Of a DNA stretch of 33,344 nt, positions 16,557-25,900 are shown piece after piece (position 1 is the stretch's first letter; each line of letters starts with the position of its first letter). Both the position numbers and the translations under genes were made by a program. The stretch is from an uncultured beta proteobacterium. GTDB taxonomy: Bacteria; Pseudomonadota; Gammaproteobacteria; Burkholderiales; Burkholderiaceae. The notes below the pieces were generated by a model that searched no databases, had not been told where the DNA came from, and saw nothing but the letters and a program-made list of their open reading frames with translations. The DNA is taken from positions 1 to 33,344 of the forward strand of contig CAIJNI010000091.1 of NCBI GenBank assembly GCA_903821995.1. The letters run 5' to 3'.

Positions 16557-18359
16557 TTAACGCCTTTTCTGTGGCGGTAGATCGGTACAAGTTCCATGCG
16601 CAACCTCAGCTGCCAAACCAACTGATTCACCTAAGGTTGGATGAGGATGTATGGTCTTACCAATATCGACCATATCAGCACCCATCTCAATCGCTAAACA
16701 AACTTCACCAATCAAATCACCAGCATGAGTCCCTACAATTCCTCCACCAATAATGCGATGAGTGGTCGCATCAAATAATAACTTCGTAAAACCTTCACTC
16801 CTGCCATTAGCAATCGCCCGACCACTAGCAGCCCAAGGAAAGAGCCCTTTTTCATAAGCTATACCTTGTTCCTTACAATGATCTTCAGTTAAACCAGCCC
16901 AAGCGACTTCAGGATCCGTATAGGCTACAGAAGGAATCTGTTTAGCATCAAAATAGGACTTTTCACCATATGCAGCTTCTGCAGCCACATGACCCTCATG
17001 CACAGCTTTATGAGCTAGCATCGGTTGCCCCACCAAATCACCAATCGCAAATATATGGGGTACATTGGTTCTCATTTGAGAATCCACTGAAATAAACCCG
17101 CGAGAATCAACATTCACTCCTGCTGTGTCTGCCTGAATTTTTAAGCCATTCGGCGTACGTCCAACTGCAACTAAAACTAAGTCATAACATTGAGCCTCTT
17201 TCGGAGCCTTCTCACCTTCAAAGCTGACCCAAATACCATCTGACCTTGCCTCAGCCCTAACTGCCTTAGTCTTAAGCATGACATTTGTAAACCGAGGTGC
17301 ATTGATTTTTTCCCATACTTTAGCTAAATCACGATCAGCACCAGCCATTAATCCATCCATCAGCTCCGCGATGTCAATTTGAGCCCCTAAGGTGCTATAC
17401 ACAGTTGCCATCTCTAATCCGATAATTCCACCACCAATGACGAGCATCCTTTGGGGGATCTCTTTCAAAGCTAAAGCACCCGTGCTATCTACAATGCGAG
17501 GATCTTTTGGTAAAAAAGGTAACATGACCGACTGGCTTCCGGCCGCGATAACCGCTTTGTTAAAACGAATCACTTCTTTTTTACCGGTAAAGTCAGAGCC
17601 CTGCCCCTGTGTCAGTTGTACTTCTAAATGGTTTGCATCAATAAATTGACCGACCCCCCGAACAGTTCTGACCTTACGAGCTTTGGCCATCCCCGCTAGA
17701 CCAGTAGTCAATTGTGAAATCACTTTTTCTTTATGCGATCGAAGTGCATTTAAATCGATCGTTGGTGCACCATAACTAATACCATGGCCAGCCATCGCTT
17801 TAACCTCATCCATTACTGCAGCAGTATGTAATAAGGCCTTAGAAGGAATACATCCCACATTTAAACAAACACCCCCTAAGGTGGCGTAACGCTCAATAAT
17901 GATCGTGTCCATCCCTAAATCGGCACTACGAAATGCCGCACTGTATCCACCAGGCCCCGCTCCCAACACAAGCATGTCACAGGTGTGATCCACTGTTCCT
18001 GAATAAGAACTCGCCAGCGGATTCAGAGCGTTTAAAACGACTTGTGTAGCTTCTGGTGAGACTGTTGGTGTCGCGATAGGCTTTGTTGCTGCCGTAGGAG
18101 ATGCTAAGGGCGTATCCGCAGTACTGACTTCCATCGCAACAAGAGCAGTCCCCAAACTGACCTTGTCACCAACTTTAACTAAAATTTTAGTGATTTTTCC
18201 AGCTTGATCACTCGGCACTTCAAGCGTCGCTTTATCAGATTCTAGAATAACAAGCGCTTGTTCTTTTTTTACGACATCACCCACTTTAACCAAAATCTCA
18301 ATCACAGGAATGTCATTGAAATCTCCCATGTCAGGTACTTTAATAATCGTTCCCATCAT
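16557..18359 (-). CDS. lpdA: dihydrolipoyl dehydrogenase with N-terminal lipoyl domain (PDH E3)
   Basis: The FAD disulfide oxidoreductase that reoxidises dihydrolipoamide in pyruvate dehydrogenase. It is longer (600 residues) than E. coli Lpd (474) because a lipoyl domain is fused at the N-terminus: lipoyl-lysine Lys43 in ESDKATLEVPS, followed by an Ala/Pro/Thr linker (about 80-108). The E3 part shows LGAGPGGYSA for FAD, the redox disulfide Cys164/Cys169 in GGVCLNVGCIPSK, a second Rossmann motif IGGGIIGLE, and the C-terminal catalytic His in IHPHPTLGES. This fused form is common in betaproteobacteria. AGGAG precedes a double ATG (18357 and 18354 on the minus strand); either can start. The gap to aceF is 6 bases. 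Confidence 0.97.
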   Translation of the reverse strand: MMGTIIKVPDMGDFNDIPVIEILVKVGDVVKKEQALVILESDKATLEVPSDQAGKITKILVKVGDKVSLGTALVAMEVSTADTPLASPTAATKPIATPTVSPEATQVVLNALNPLASSYSGTVDHTCDMLVLGAGPGGYSAAFRSADLGMDTIIIERYATLGGVCLNVGCIPSKALLHTAAVMDEVKAMAGHGISYGAPTIDLNALRSHKEKVISQLTTGLAGMAKARKVRTVRGVGQFIDANHLEVQLTQGQGSDFTGKKEVIRFNKAVIAAGSQSVMLPFLPKDPRIVDSTGALALKEIPQRMLVIGGGIIGLEMATVYSTLGAQIDIAELMDGLMAGADRDLAKVWEKINAPRFTNVMLKTKAVRAEARSDGIWVSFEGEKAPKEAQCYDLVLVAVGRTPNGLKIQADTAGVNVDSRGFISVDSQMRTNVPHIFAIGDLVGQPMLAHKAVHEGHVAAEAAYGEKSYFDAKQIPSVAYTDPEVAWAGLTEDHCKEQGIAYEKGLFPWAASGRAIANGRSEGFTKLLFDATTHRIIGGGIVGTHAGDLIGEVCLAIEMGADMVDIGKTIHPHPTLGESVGLAAEVAHGTCTDLPPQKRR

Positions 18360-18365
18360 TTTCTC

Positions 18366-19718
18366 CTACAAAATCACACGGCGAAAATCTGCCATGAGTT
18401 CAGAAATATAGACATTAAAGCGCGTTGCCAAAGCACCATCAATCACACGATGATCTGCAGTGAGTGATAAAGGACAAATTAAGCGAGGGAGAAATTCTTT
18501 ACCATTCCAAACTGGTTTCATCGCCGCTTTACTCACACCTAATATCGCAACTTCTGGAGCATTAATAATCGGGGAAAAATAAGTACTACCAATCCCACCT
18601 ACTGAAGAAATTGTAAAACTTGCACCTTGCATTTGATCTGGCTTGAGTTTTCCTTCACGAGCTAATTTTGCAAGTTCACTCGTTTCCCCGGCAATTTGCA
18701 TAATGCCCTTTTTATCAACATCACGGATAACAGGAACAACTAAACCATTCGGAGTATCCGCAGCAAAACCTAAATGAAAATACTTTTTTAGAATTAATTC
18801 TTCACCATCTAATGAGCTATTAAATTCTGGATATTTCTTCAACCCACTGACGCAAGCTTTCATTAAAAACGCCAGCAAAGTCACCTTCATACCTGCCTTT
18901 TCATTTTCTTTGTTCGTCATTACTCTAAAGGCTTCTAAATCCGTAATATCAGCATCCTCATGATATGTCACGGCAGGAATCATGACCCAATTACGAGATA
19001 AATTTGCAGCAGAAAGTTTCTGAATTCTTGACAATGGTTTTGCTTCAATTTCACCAAATTTCTTAAAGTCAACCTTAGGCCATGGTAATAAATTAAGTCC
19101 TGCTCCAGAACTTCCAGCAACAGCAGCCAGAGAACTTTGTCCCGACATCACAGACTTCACATAAGCCTGCACATCATCTTGAGTGACACGACCTTTAGGT
19201 GCGGATCCTTTAACCAAAGAAACATCTACACCAAGCTCACGAGCATATTTCCTAACTGATGGACTTGCATGACTTGCATTACCTATTGATGGCTGTGGAT
19301 TAGCTGCTAAAGACGTTGACGATACTGAGGGTGGGACTGTAAATGCACTAACTGGAGGCGATGGCGCTGGTGAAGATGATGGTGCTGGTGAAGGTGATGG
19401 CGCTGGTGAAGGAATAGCTGGACTAGATGCTGTGGTGCTAGGTGGGGTAATCAGAGGAGCCGCACTTGCAACAGCCTCTGTAGCCTCAACTAAAAGAACA
19501 ACGGATCCCTCAGAAACCTTATCACCTAACTTAAGCTTTAACTCTTTAACAATTCCTCGACCTGAAGAAGGAATATCCATAGTAGCTTTATCAGACTCAA
19601 GCGTGATTAATGATTGTTCTTTCTCAATCAAATCTCCCACCTTCACGTGGAGCTCAATCACAGGAATTTCTTTATAGTCACCAATATCTGGAACTTTGAT
19701 TTCGATCATTTGACCCAT
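18366..19718 (-). CDS. aceF: dihydrolipoamide acetyltransferase (PDH E2)
   Basis: The core E2 enzyme that passes the acetyl group to CoA. Domains in order: one lipoyl domain (1-76, Lys44 in ESDKATMDIPS), a long Ala-Pro-Ser linker (about 85-150), an E1/E3-binding domain (ASPSVRKYARELGVD, about 150-188), and the catalytic domain (about 215-450) with His423 in DHRVIDGALATRF. It has a single lipoyl domain against three in E. coli; the lipoyl domain on LpdA may compensate. Ribosome binding site GGGAG lies 8 bases before the ATG. The linker DNA holds an 18-bp tandem repeat. Confidence 0.97.
   Translation of the reverse strand: MGQMIEIKVPDIGDYKEIPVIELHVKVGDLIEKEQSLITLESDKATMDIPSSGRGIVKELKLKLGDKVSEGSVVLLVEATEAVASAAPLITPPSTTASSPAIPSPAPSPSPAPSSSPAPSPPVSAFTVPPSVSSTSLAANPQPSIGNASHASPSVRKYARELGVDVSLVKGSAPKGRVTQDDVQAYVKSVMSGQSSLAAVAGSSGAGLNLLPWPKVDFKKFGEIEAKPLSRIQKLSAANLSRNWVMIPAVTYHEDADITDLEAFRVMTNKENEKAGMKVTLLAFLMKACVSGLKKYPEFNSSLDGEELILKKYFHLGFAADTPNGLVVPVIRDVDKKGIMQIAGETSELAKLAREGKLKPDQMQGASFTISSVGGIGSTYFSPIINAPEVAILGVSKAAMKPVWNGKEFLPRLICPLSLTADHRVIDGALATRFNVYISELMADFRRVIL
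19357..19410. repeat. 18-bp tandem repeat in the aceF linker
   Basis: Three direct copies of an 18-bp unit (19357-19374, 19375-19392, 19393-19410; plus strand GGTGATGGCGCTGGTGAA with one to three changes). They encode the Ser-Pro-Ala-Pro-Ser linker in 6-residue steps, so gain or loss of a copy keeps the frame. Confidence 0.85.
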
Positions 19719-19729
19719 TTTATTGCTCC

Positions 19730-22435
19730 CTATACAGACATTGGGTTAGATTTTTTAGGATCTAAACCGTATTGTTTAATTGCCTGAGCAACTTTTTTAT
19801 AATCAATTAATCCTTCATCTGCTAAAGCCTTGAGTGCTGACACTGTGACCCAATGACGGTCAACCTCAAAGAATTGACGCAAATTTTCACGCGTATCTGA
19901 GCGTCCAAATCCATCAGTACCTAATACGGTATAGCGCTTTCCAATCTGCTGAATCGCAGGACGAATCTGTTCAGCAAACAAACGAATGTAGTCCGTTGCT
20001 GCAATGACTGGACCTGCCCTATCTTTAAGACAAACTTCTACATGAGACAAATTGGGTTTAGCACTTGGATTGAGTAAGTTATCTCTACTAGTTCTATTAA
20101 TATCACGAGCTAACTCTGTAAAACTTGGGCAACTCCATAAATCCGAAGCAACCCCCCAATCGTTCGCTAATAAATCAGCTGCTGCAATCACTTCTCTAAA
20201 GATCGTTCCACTACCCAATAGTTGGACATGTAATTTTGATTTTGCATCTCCAACACTAGCAAGGTGGTACATCCCTTTTAAGATGTCTTTTTCAGCTCCT
20301 TTAGGCATGGCTGGATGAGCGTAGTTCTCATTCATGAGCGTGAGGTAATAATAAATATCCTCCTGCTCTGTAAGCATCCTACGCATACCATCTTGAATGA
20401 CTACGGCAAGCTCAAATCCAAAGGTTGGGTCATAACTAATACAATTCGGTATGCCAGCACTAAACAAATGACTATGCCCATCTTCGTGCTGAAGACCTTC
20501 ACCATTTAAAGTCGTTCGACCTGCCGTGCCACCCAATAAAAATCCACGACTTCGCATGTCACCCGCCGCCCATGCTAAGTCACCAATTCTTTGAAAACCA
20601 AACATGGAGTAAAAAATGTAAAAAGGTAACATGGGTTCACCATGCGTTGAATAAGCCGTCGCTGCAGCAATCCAATCACACATCGCACCGGCTTCATTAA
20701 TACCTTCTTGAAGGATCTGCCCACTCTGATCTTCTTTGTAAAACATCAATTGATCACTGTCTTGTGGCTCATAAAGCTGACCAATATGACTCCAAATACC
20801 AAGTTGCCTAAACATCCCCTCCATACCAAAAGTCCTTGATTCATCTGGAACAATCGGCACGACTCGGTGACCAAGTACTTTATCTCGCAGAATCATGTTG
20901 AGCATGCGTACAAAAGCCATCGTTGTAGATATCTCTCGCCCCTCTGCAGTTGCCTCAAGCAAGGCTGCAAATGTTTCTAGTCCGGGCACGGGTAATGATG
21001 CTGCCTTCATACGGCGTTGTGGTAAATAACCACCGAGCTCCATACGCTTCCCCCGCATGTACTCTAACTCTGCACTACCCTCTTCAAATTTCAGATAAGG
21101 AACACTCTCTATATCTTCATCCTTAACAGGTAAATTAAATCGATCTCTAAATGCCTTAACATCAATTAAGCTCATTTTCTTTTGCTGATGAGCAATATTC
21201 ATTGCCTCACCTGAAGCACCCATACCATAACCTTTGATGGTTTTAGCAAGAATTAATGTAGGCTGCCCTTTGTGGTTGGACGCTGAAGAAAACGCCGCAT
21301 ACACCTTGTGAGGATCATGTCCCCCGCGGTTTAAATTCCAAATATCCTCGTCAGTCCAGTCAGCAACCAGCTCTTGTAGCTCAGGCGTATTAAAAACATG
21401 AGCACGAACATATGCGCCATTCTTCGCCTTCATGGCTTGATATTCGCCGTCAACGATTTCGCCTAATCGCTTCATGAGCAGACCTTTTTTATCACGCGCA
21501 AATAAAGCGTCCCAATGCGTGCCCCAAACAACTTTGATGACATTCCAACCTGAACCCCGAAACTCTGTTTCTAACTCTTGAATGATGCTGCCATTTCCTC
21601 TGACTGGACCATCAAGGCGCTGCAAATTACAATTAATCACAAAAATTAAATTGTCTAATTTTTCACGCCCAGCCATTCCAATCGCCCCTAATGATTCAGG
21701 TTCGTCAGTTTCACCATCACCTAAAAAAGCCCAAACTTTTCGCCCATCGGTTTGCACAATATTGCGGTCCTGCAAATACTTCATAAACCTGGCTTGATAA
21801 ATCGCCATAATGGGTCCCAGCCCCATCGAAACCGTTGGGAACTGCCAAAAATCTGGCATTAACCATGGATGTGGATAACTTGAAATTCCCTTTCCGCCCA
21901 CTTCTTGACGAAAATTATCTAATTGCTCTTCATTAAGCCTTCCCAACATATAGGCTCTTGCATAAACCCCAGGTGCAGAATGCCCCTGTACAAAAACTAA
22001 ATCGCCACCATGGTTTTCAGAGGGCGCATGCCAAAAGTGATTAAAACCAACGTCATATAGAGTTGCAGCAGATTGAAATGAAGAAATATGCCCGCCAACG
22101 TTAGTCTCTTTATTGGCACGAAGTACCATTGCCATGGCGTTCCATCTTGTATATGAACGTATCTTATGCTCAACTTCTTGATTACCAGGAATGCGGGCTT
22201 GGCGCTCAACCGGTATCGTATTGATGTAAGGCGTTTGCGCATTAAAGGGTTGGTCTACGCCATTCACCCTAGCATAGGCAATCTGTTGCTCTATTAGATA
22301 AGCAGCGCGTTCAGTCCCGCCATAAGAAATCACGCCTTGCATGGCATCAAGCCATTCTTTAGTCTCAGTAGGGTCTTGGTCTACTGGATTATTGCCAGAT
22401 ACTTGATGATGCAAGTTATCAGGAATGGCAGCCAT
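19730..22435 (-). CDS. aceE: pyruvate dehydrogenase E1, homodimeric type
   Basis: The thiamine-diphosphate enzyme that decarboxylates pyruvate and acetylates the lipoyl groups of AceF. The 901-residue single chain is the homodimeric E1 of proteobacteria (E. coli 887). The ThDP site GDGETDEPESLGAIGMAG and its partner INCNLQRLDGPVRGNG are intact, as are GRTTLNGEGLQHEDGHSH and the C-terminal TDGFGRSDTRENLRQFFEVD. Ribosome binding site AGGAGA lies 7 bases before the ATG, and a promoter sits about 20 bases further upstream. It opens the aceE-aceF-lpdA operon (gaps of 11 and 6 bases). Confidence 0.98.
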   Translation of the reverse strand: MAAIPDNLHHQVSGNNPVDQDPTETKEWLDAMQGVISYGGTERAAYLIEQQIAYARVNGVDQPFNAQTPYINTIPVERQARIPGNQEVEHKIRSYTRWNAMAMVLRANKETNVGGHISSFQSAATLYDVGFNHFWHAPSENHGGDLVFVQGHSAPGVYARAYMLGRLNEEQLDNFRQEVGGKGISSYPHPWLMPDFWQFPTVSMGLGPIMAIYQARFMKYLQDRNIVQTDGRKVWAFLGDGETDEPESLGAIGMAGREKLDNLIFVINCNLQRLDGPVRGNGSIIQELETEFRGSGWNVIKVVWGTHWDALFARDKKGLLMKRLGEIVDGEYQAMKAKNGAYVRAHVFNTPELQELVADWTDEDIWNLNRGGHDPHKVYAAFSSASNHKGQPTLILAKTIKGYGMGASGEAMNIAHQQKKMSLIDVKAFRDRFNLPVKDEDIESVPYLKFEEGSAELEYMRGKRMELGGYLPQRRMKAASLPVPGLETFAALLEATAEGREISTTMAFVRMLNMILRDKVLGHRVVPIVPDESRTFGMEGMFRQLGIWSHIGQLYEPQDSDQLMFYKEDQSGQILQEGINEAGAMCDWIAAATAYSTHGEPMLPFYIFYSMFGFQRIGDLAWAAGDMRSRGFLLGGTAGRTTLNGEGLQHEDGHSHLFSAGIPNCISYDPTFGFELAVVIQDGMRRMLTEQEDIYYYLTLMNENYAHPAMPKGAEKDILKGMYHLASVGDAKSKLHVQLLGSGTIFREVIAAADLLANDWGVASDLWSCPSFTELARDINRTSRDNLLNPSAKPNLSHVEVCLKDRAGPVIAATDYIRLFAEQIRPAIQQIGKRYTVLGTDGFGRSDTRENLRQFFEVDRHWVTVSALKALADEGLIDYKKVAQAIKQYGLDPKKSNPMSV

Positions 22436-22462
22436 AATTCATCTCCTTGTTTTAATGCTTAA

Positions 22463-22491
22463 ATTCTAGAAAGACACAGACTTAAACACAA
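22463..22491 (-). promoter_or_regulatory. sigma-70 promoter of aceE
   Basis: On the minus strand TTGTGT (22486-22491), a 17-base spacer and TAGAAT (22463-22468). The predicted start near 22456 leaves a leader of about 20 bases with the AGGAGA site. Confidence 0.55.
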
Positions 22492-22517
22492 GTTATTTTT
22501 TCACATCTTGGTAGCAT

Positions 22518-22546
22518 TTATCACAATATGAAATATTACTTAGAAT
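22518..22546 (+). promoter_or_regulatory. candidate promoter of the sensor-kinase operon
   Basis: TTATCA (22518-22523), a 17-base spacer and TAGAAT (22541-22546). The -10 lies inside the TTAG/CTAA repeat cluster described next, so a factor bound there would affect this promoter. Confidence 0.4.
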
Positions 22547-22566
22547 AATACTAAACTTAGGAATAA
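22540..22566. repeat. TTAG/CTAA half-site cluster between aceE and the sensor kinase
   Basis: TTAGAATAATACTAA (22540-22554) is a near-perfect 15-bp palindrome, and a further TTAG follows two bases later. Read as direct repeats, TTAGAATAA (22540) recurs as TTAGGAATAA (22557) 17 bases on. The spacing fits an operator for a dimeric regulator, but the region is AT-rich and chance cannot be excluded. Confidence 0.4.
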
Positions 22567-22609
22567 GAAAAACAACAACGAATACTCAGGTTCAAGCAAA
22601 ATAGGCGCT

Positions 22610-25210
22610 ATGTCAAGATTTTTGAAATCCACTTTAAATTCTGTTCGTCAATTAGGACGGATTGTTAACATTTACTACAAGTTATCAAGTCGGTCTACAG
22701 AATATTTATACGCCCCGATTATGGCGATGTTGCTATTTGTTTGCGCAATTCTTTTTATTTTGTGGTCATTGCAACGACAAGAAAATAGCCAACAAGAATT
22801 AGTGTTATTTCGTGAATTGGCTTTTGCCAAGCAACGTATCCAAGTCAACTTCGCTGAAAATGAAGAGACTTTTTTACAACTCAGTAAACGATTGTCAATG
22901 GATGACATCTCTTCTAACGACCCAAGAACATTTAATTCAAGTAGCTCTGAAATATTATCCCAGCATCCTGAAATTTTACAAATCAAGTGGGTTAGCCCTA
23001 ATGAACCTTCTCAGTTTTCTTTTCCATATATCAAACCAACGCAAGATTGGACGCAACGCCCAGAGTCCAAACAGGTTTTAGAGAATCATCTCAAGAATAC
23101 CCTTCGCCTGACTAAAGACACAGGCCATGGAAGATATAGCGAACTTATTCACCTCAGCATCGGTAGTGGAAGTGATACAACAAACCGCGAACGATCATGG
23201 GTATTTTGGTATGTTCAACCCCCTTCTGAACAAAATGAGCTCCAAAACCATGTGGCAGTTCTTTATTCAGCCTCCAACATTCTGTCTAAAATTATTCCAG
23301 AAGATCTATTAAGCCGCCATCGTTTTTCGATCCTAAGTGTTGAAGGCATGAATCTTCTAAACACAAATGCACAAAGAATGAGCTCTTCTGCTATTCGAAA
23401 ATACGTCCAACTTGATATTCCAGGGGAAAATCTCACCCTTCAAGGTGAGAGCTATCCGGTCCCGACAAACCTGAATTTTAAGATGTTCATCTGGCTAACT
23501 ATTTTATTAAGCATCTTTGTCGTGTGGAGCTTCTACTCCACCTGGCGTCAAATGAAAATCCGTTTAACCGCCCAACAAGATTTAGCCAAAGAAACAAATT
23601 TTCGACGGGCAGTCGAAAATTCAATGCCTGTAGGGCTTCGTGTTCATGATATGGACGGAAGAATTACTTATGCCAATCCCGCATTTGCAAAAATGATTGG
23701 ATGGGATCAAGAAGACTTAATGGGTCTCCTGCCACCATTTCCATTTTGGACGGGTACTGCCAAAATGGATAACATGCTGAAATTTGAGACAACGCTTCGC
23801 ACCAACGATGCCCCACGAAGCGGTATTGAAGCTCAAATCACAGCCAAAGACGGAAGTGTTTTAAGCGTACGTAACTTTGCATCCCCCCTTTTAGGGAATA
23901 ATAATGAACAAATTGGTTGGATTTGCTCCATTATTGATATTTCTGAACCACGGCGTATTCGTGAAGAACTTGCAGCTTCTTATCAGCGATTTACAACAGT
24001 TTTGGAAGGTTTAACTTCAGCCGTGTCAGTGGTAAATCCTAAAACAGGTGAATTGGTATTCGCAAACGGACTATACCGAGAGTATTTCGGGAGTTTGCCT
24101 GATGCACATTTGGCATTGGCAGAGCATGAGATGGAAGCATCAGATAGCTTGTTTCTAGATGAAGATAGTGTGGATGGGTTTGCAGGACTACCTTTTTCTG
24201 AATTAACACCAGTGACTGGCGATGCCCGGGAAATGCAAATCCCCGACAACCCAAACTGGTTTGAAGTACGCAGGCGCTATATCCCCTGGACAGATGGCCA
24301 CCTCGTGCAAATGTTAATTGCAACGGATGTGTCAAAGCGTCGTCAAAGTGAAGACCAAGCCCGAAGTCAAGAAGAAAAATTACAACTATCTAGCCGACTC
24401 ACCACCATGGGCGAAATGGCTAGCTCATTAGCTCACGAACTAAACCAACCCCTCTCTGCCATTAATAATTATTGTATGGGTGTGATTAGCCGTCTAAAAA
24501 TTAAAAATGACCCCCAAATTAATCAGGACATTATCCCCGCCCTGGAAAAAGCAGGAAATCAAGCCATACGTGCAGGTAATATCATCCAACGTATCCGTAA
24601 TTTTGTTAAACGAAGCGCCCCACAAAGAGAAGTCTGCTCGATAGAAAAGGTCCTCAATGATTCTCTAGAGCTTGCTGATATCGAAGCTAAACGCCAAGGC
24701 TTTAAAATCCTGACCGTTATTGAACCTAAACTACCCAACTGCTTTGTTGACCCCATTTTAATCGAGCAAGTTCTCGTCAATTTATTGAAAAATAGCGTCG
24801 ATAGCATGCGTGACTCTATCCCCCGAGCCATCCGCTTTAAGGCTCCTCCAATCCAGGTTTTAGTTGATTTAGACCAAGATCTATCCCCTGCAATGCTCAG
24901 AATCAGAGTAATTGATGTGGGAGACGGCATCCCGTCAGAGTCTTTAGCAAAGATTTACGAACCCTTTTTTAGCACTAAACATGAAGGAATGGGGATGGGA
25001 TTAAATATTTGTAGATCCATTATCGAATCGCATCAAGGTCGCTTGTGGGCTGAAAACACTCGCTCTGGAGGCTATATAGGTCAAAATCTAGACCACCTAT
25101 TGGGTAACCCTCAAGGATGTACCTTTACAATCTTATTACCTATCGAAAATTATGATTTAGAGGAAAATGAGACCGAATTAAGCACCTCCCCCAATAAAGA
25201 TGGCGCCTAA
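22610..25210 (+). CDS. membrane sensor histidine kinase with two PAS domains (FixL-like architecture)
   Basis: An 866-residue two-component kinase. In order: membrane helix at about 35-54, a sensory region of about 235 residues outside the cytoplasm, second membrane helix at about 291-311, PAS domain 1 (about 329-445, RVHDMDGRITYANPAF), PAS domain 2 (about 456-580, VVNPKTGELVFANG), dimerisation domain with phospho-His609 in SLAHELNQPLSAINNY, and an ATPase domain (NLLKNSVDSM, DVGDGIPSES, GMGMGLNICRSI). There is no heme-binding His motif that I can assign, so an oxygen sensor is not supported. The weak ribosome binding site leaves the start only fairly secure. The response regulator follows after 47 bases, and the PDH operon lies divergently upstream. 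Confidence 0.94.
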   Translation: MSRFLKSTLNSVRQLGRIVNIYYKLSSRSTEYLYAPIMAMLLFVCAILFILWSLQRQENSQQELVLFRELAFAKQRIQVNFAENEETFLQLSKRLSMDDISSNDPRTFNSSSSEILSQHPEILQIKWVSPNEPSQFSFPYIKPTQDWTQRPESKQVLENHLKNTLRLTKDTGHGRYSELIHLSIGSGSDTTNRERSWVFWYVQPPSEQNELQNHVAVLYSASNILSKIIPEDLLSRHRFSILSVEGMNLLNTNAQRMSSSAIRKYVQLDIPGENLTLQGESYPVPTNLNFKMFIWLTILLSIFVVWSFYSTWRQMKIRLTAQQDLAKETNFRRAVENSMPVGLRVHDMDGRITYANPAFAKMIGWDQEDLMGLLPPFPFWTGTAKMDNMLKFETTLRTNDAPRSGIEAQITAKDGSVLSVRNFASPLLGNNNEQIGWICSIIDISEPRRIREELAASYQRFTTVLEGLTSAVSVVNPKTGELVFANGLYREYFGSLPDAHLALAEHEMEASDSLFLDEDSVDGFAGLPFSELTPVTGDAREMQIPDNPNWFEVRRRYIPWTDGHLVQMLIATDVSKRRQSEDQARSQEEKLQLSSRLTTMGEMASSLAHELNQPLSAINNYCMGVISRLKIKNDPQINQDIIPALEKAGNQAIRAGNIIQRIRNFVKRSAPQREVCSIEKVLNDSLELADIEAKRQGFKILTVIEPKLPNCFVDPILIEQVLVNLLKNSVDSMRDSIPRAIRFKAPPIQVLVDLDQDLSPAMLRIRVIDVGDGIPSESLAKIYEPFFSTKHEGMGMGLNICRSIIESHQGRLWAENTRSGGYIGQNLDHLLGNPQGCTFTILLPIENYDLEENETELSTSPNKDGA

Positions 25211-25257
25211 ATTATTTTTCGTATTACTATATACATCTGATAACCAATGAAATAATT

Positions 25258-25899
25258 ATGATTAATCCAGAAACTGCTACCACCCGTGAAATCATTTATG
25301 TTGTTGACGACGATGAAGCTGTTAGAGATTCGTTAAGTTGGCTTCTTGAAAGCAATGGTTATCAAGTGCGGTGCTTTGCTAGCGCTGAACGCTTTTTACA
25401 AAATGTTCTCGGTCCTGATCGGGGCATTACCGCCTGCGCTATTTTGGATGTCCGTATGCCTGGCATGTCAGGACTAGAGCTCCAAGAACATTTGATTTCT
25501 GAATCTATCCCAATGCCAATCGCATTCATCACTGGTCATGGCGACGTCTCAATGGCAGTGACCACGATGAAAAAAGGTGCAGTGGACTTCATTGAAAAAC
25601 CTTTTAAAGAAAATGAATTACAAGTTTTAGTCGAGAAAATGCTCACAGCTGCTCGTCACTCTTACAAAGAATCAATCCTGCAAAAAACTAATCAAGGCCT
25701 TCTCAGTAAGTTAACGGGTCGTGAGAGACAAGTCCTGGAAAGAATTGTTGCAGGACGCCTTAACAAACAAATCGCTGATGATCTAACGATTTCGATTAAA
25801 ACAGTTGAAGCTCACCGTGCAAATATCATGGAAAAGCTTAATGTTTCTACCGTAGCCGATTTACTTCGCTTAGCCCTCTCAGAAAAGACTTCATCTTGA
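25258..25899 (+). CDS. FixJ-type response regulator (receiver + LuxR HTH)
   Basis: A 213-residue transcription factor, the partner of the kinase before it. Receiver domain about 12-125 with acidic Asp17-Asp19 (VVDDDEAV), phospho-acceptor Asp64 in [11 protein letters not shown], the Thr in FITGHGDV and Lys in IEKPFKEN. C-terminal LuxR/GerE helix-turn-helix about 145-208 ([35 protein letters not shown]). Its regulon is unknown; the nearest target by position is the divergent aceE promoter. folD starts one base after its stop codon. Confidence 0.96.
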   Translation: MINPETATTREIIYVVDDDEAVRDSLSWLLESNGYQVRCFASAERFLQNVLGPDRGITACAILDVRMPGMSGLELQEHLISESIPMPIAFITGHGDVSMAVTTMKKGAVDFIEKPFKENELQVLVEKMLTAARHSYKESILQKTNQGLLSKLTGRERQVLERIVAGRLNKQIADDLTISIKTVEAHRANIMEKLNVSTVADLLRLALSEKTSS

Positions 25900-25900
25900 T

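Noticed and set aside
24559..24930. Minus-strand open frame of 123 codons inside the sensor-kinase gene
   Set aside because: It lies opposite the conserved kinase and ATPase motifs, has low-complexity Ser/Arg/Leu content and no recognisable domain; a shadow frame.
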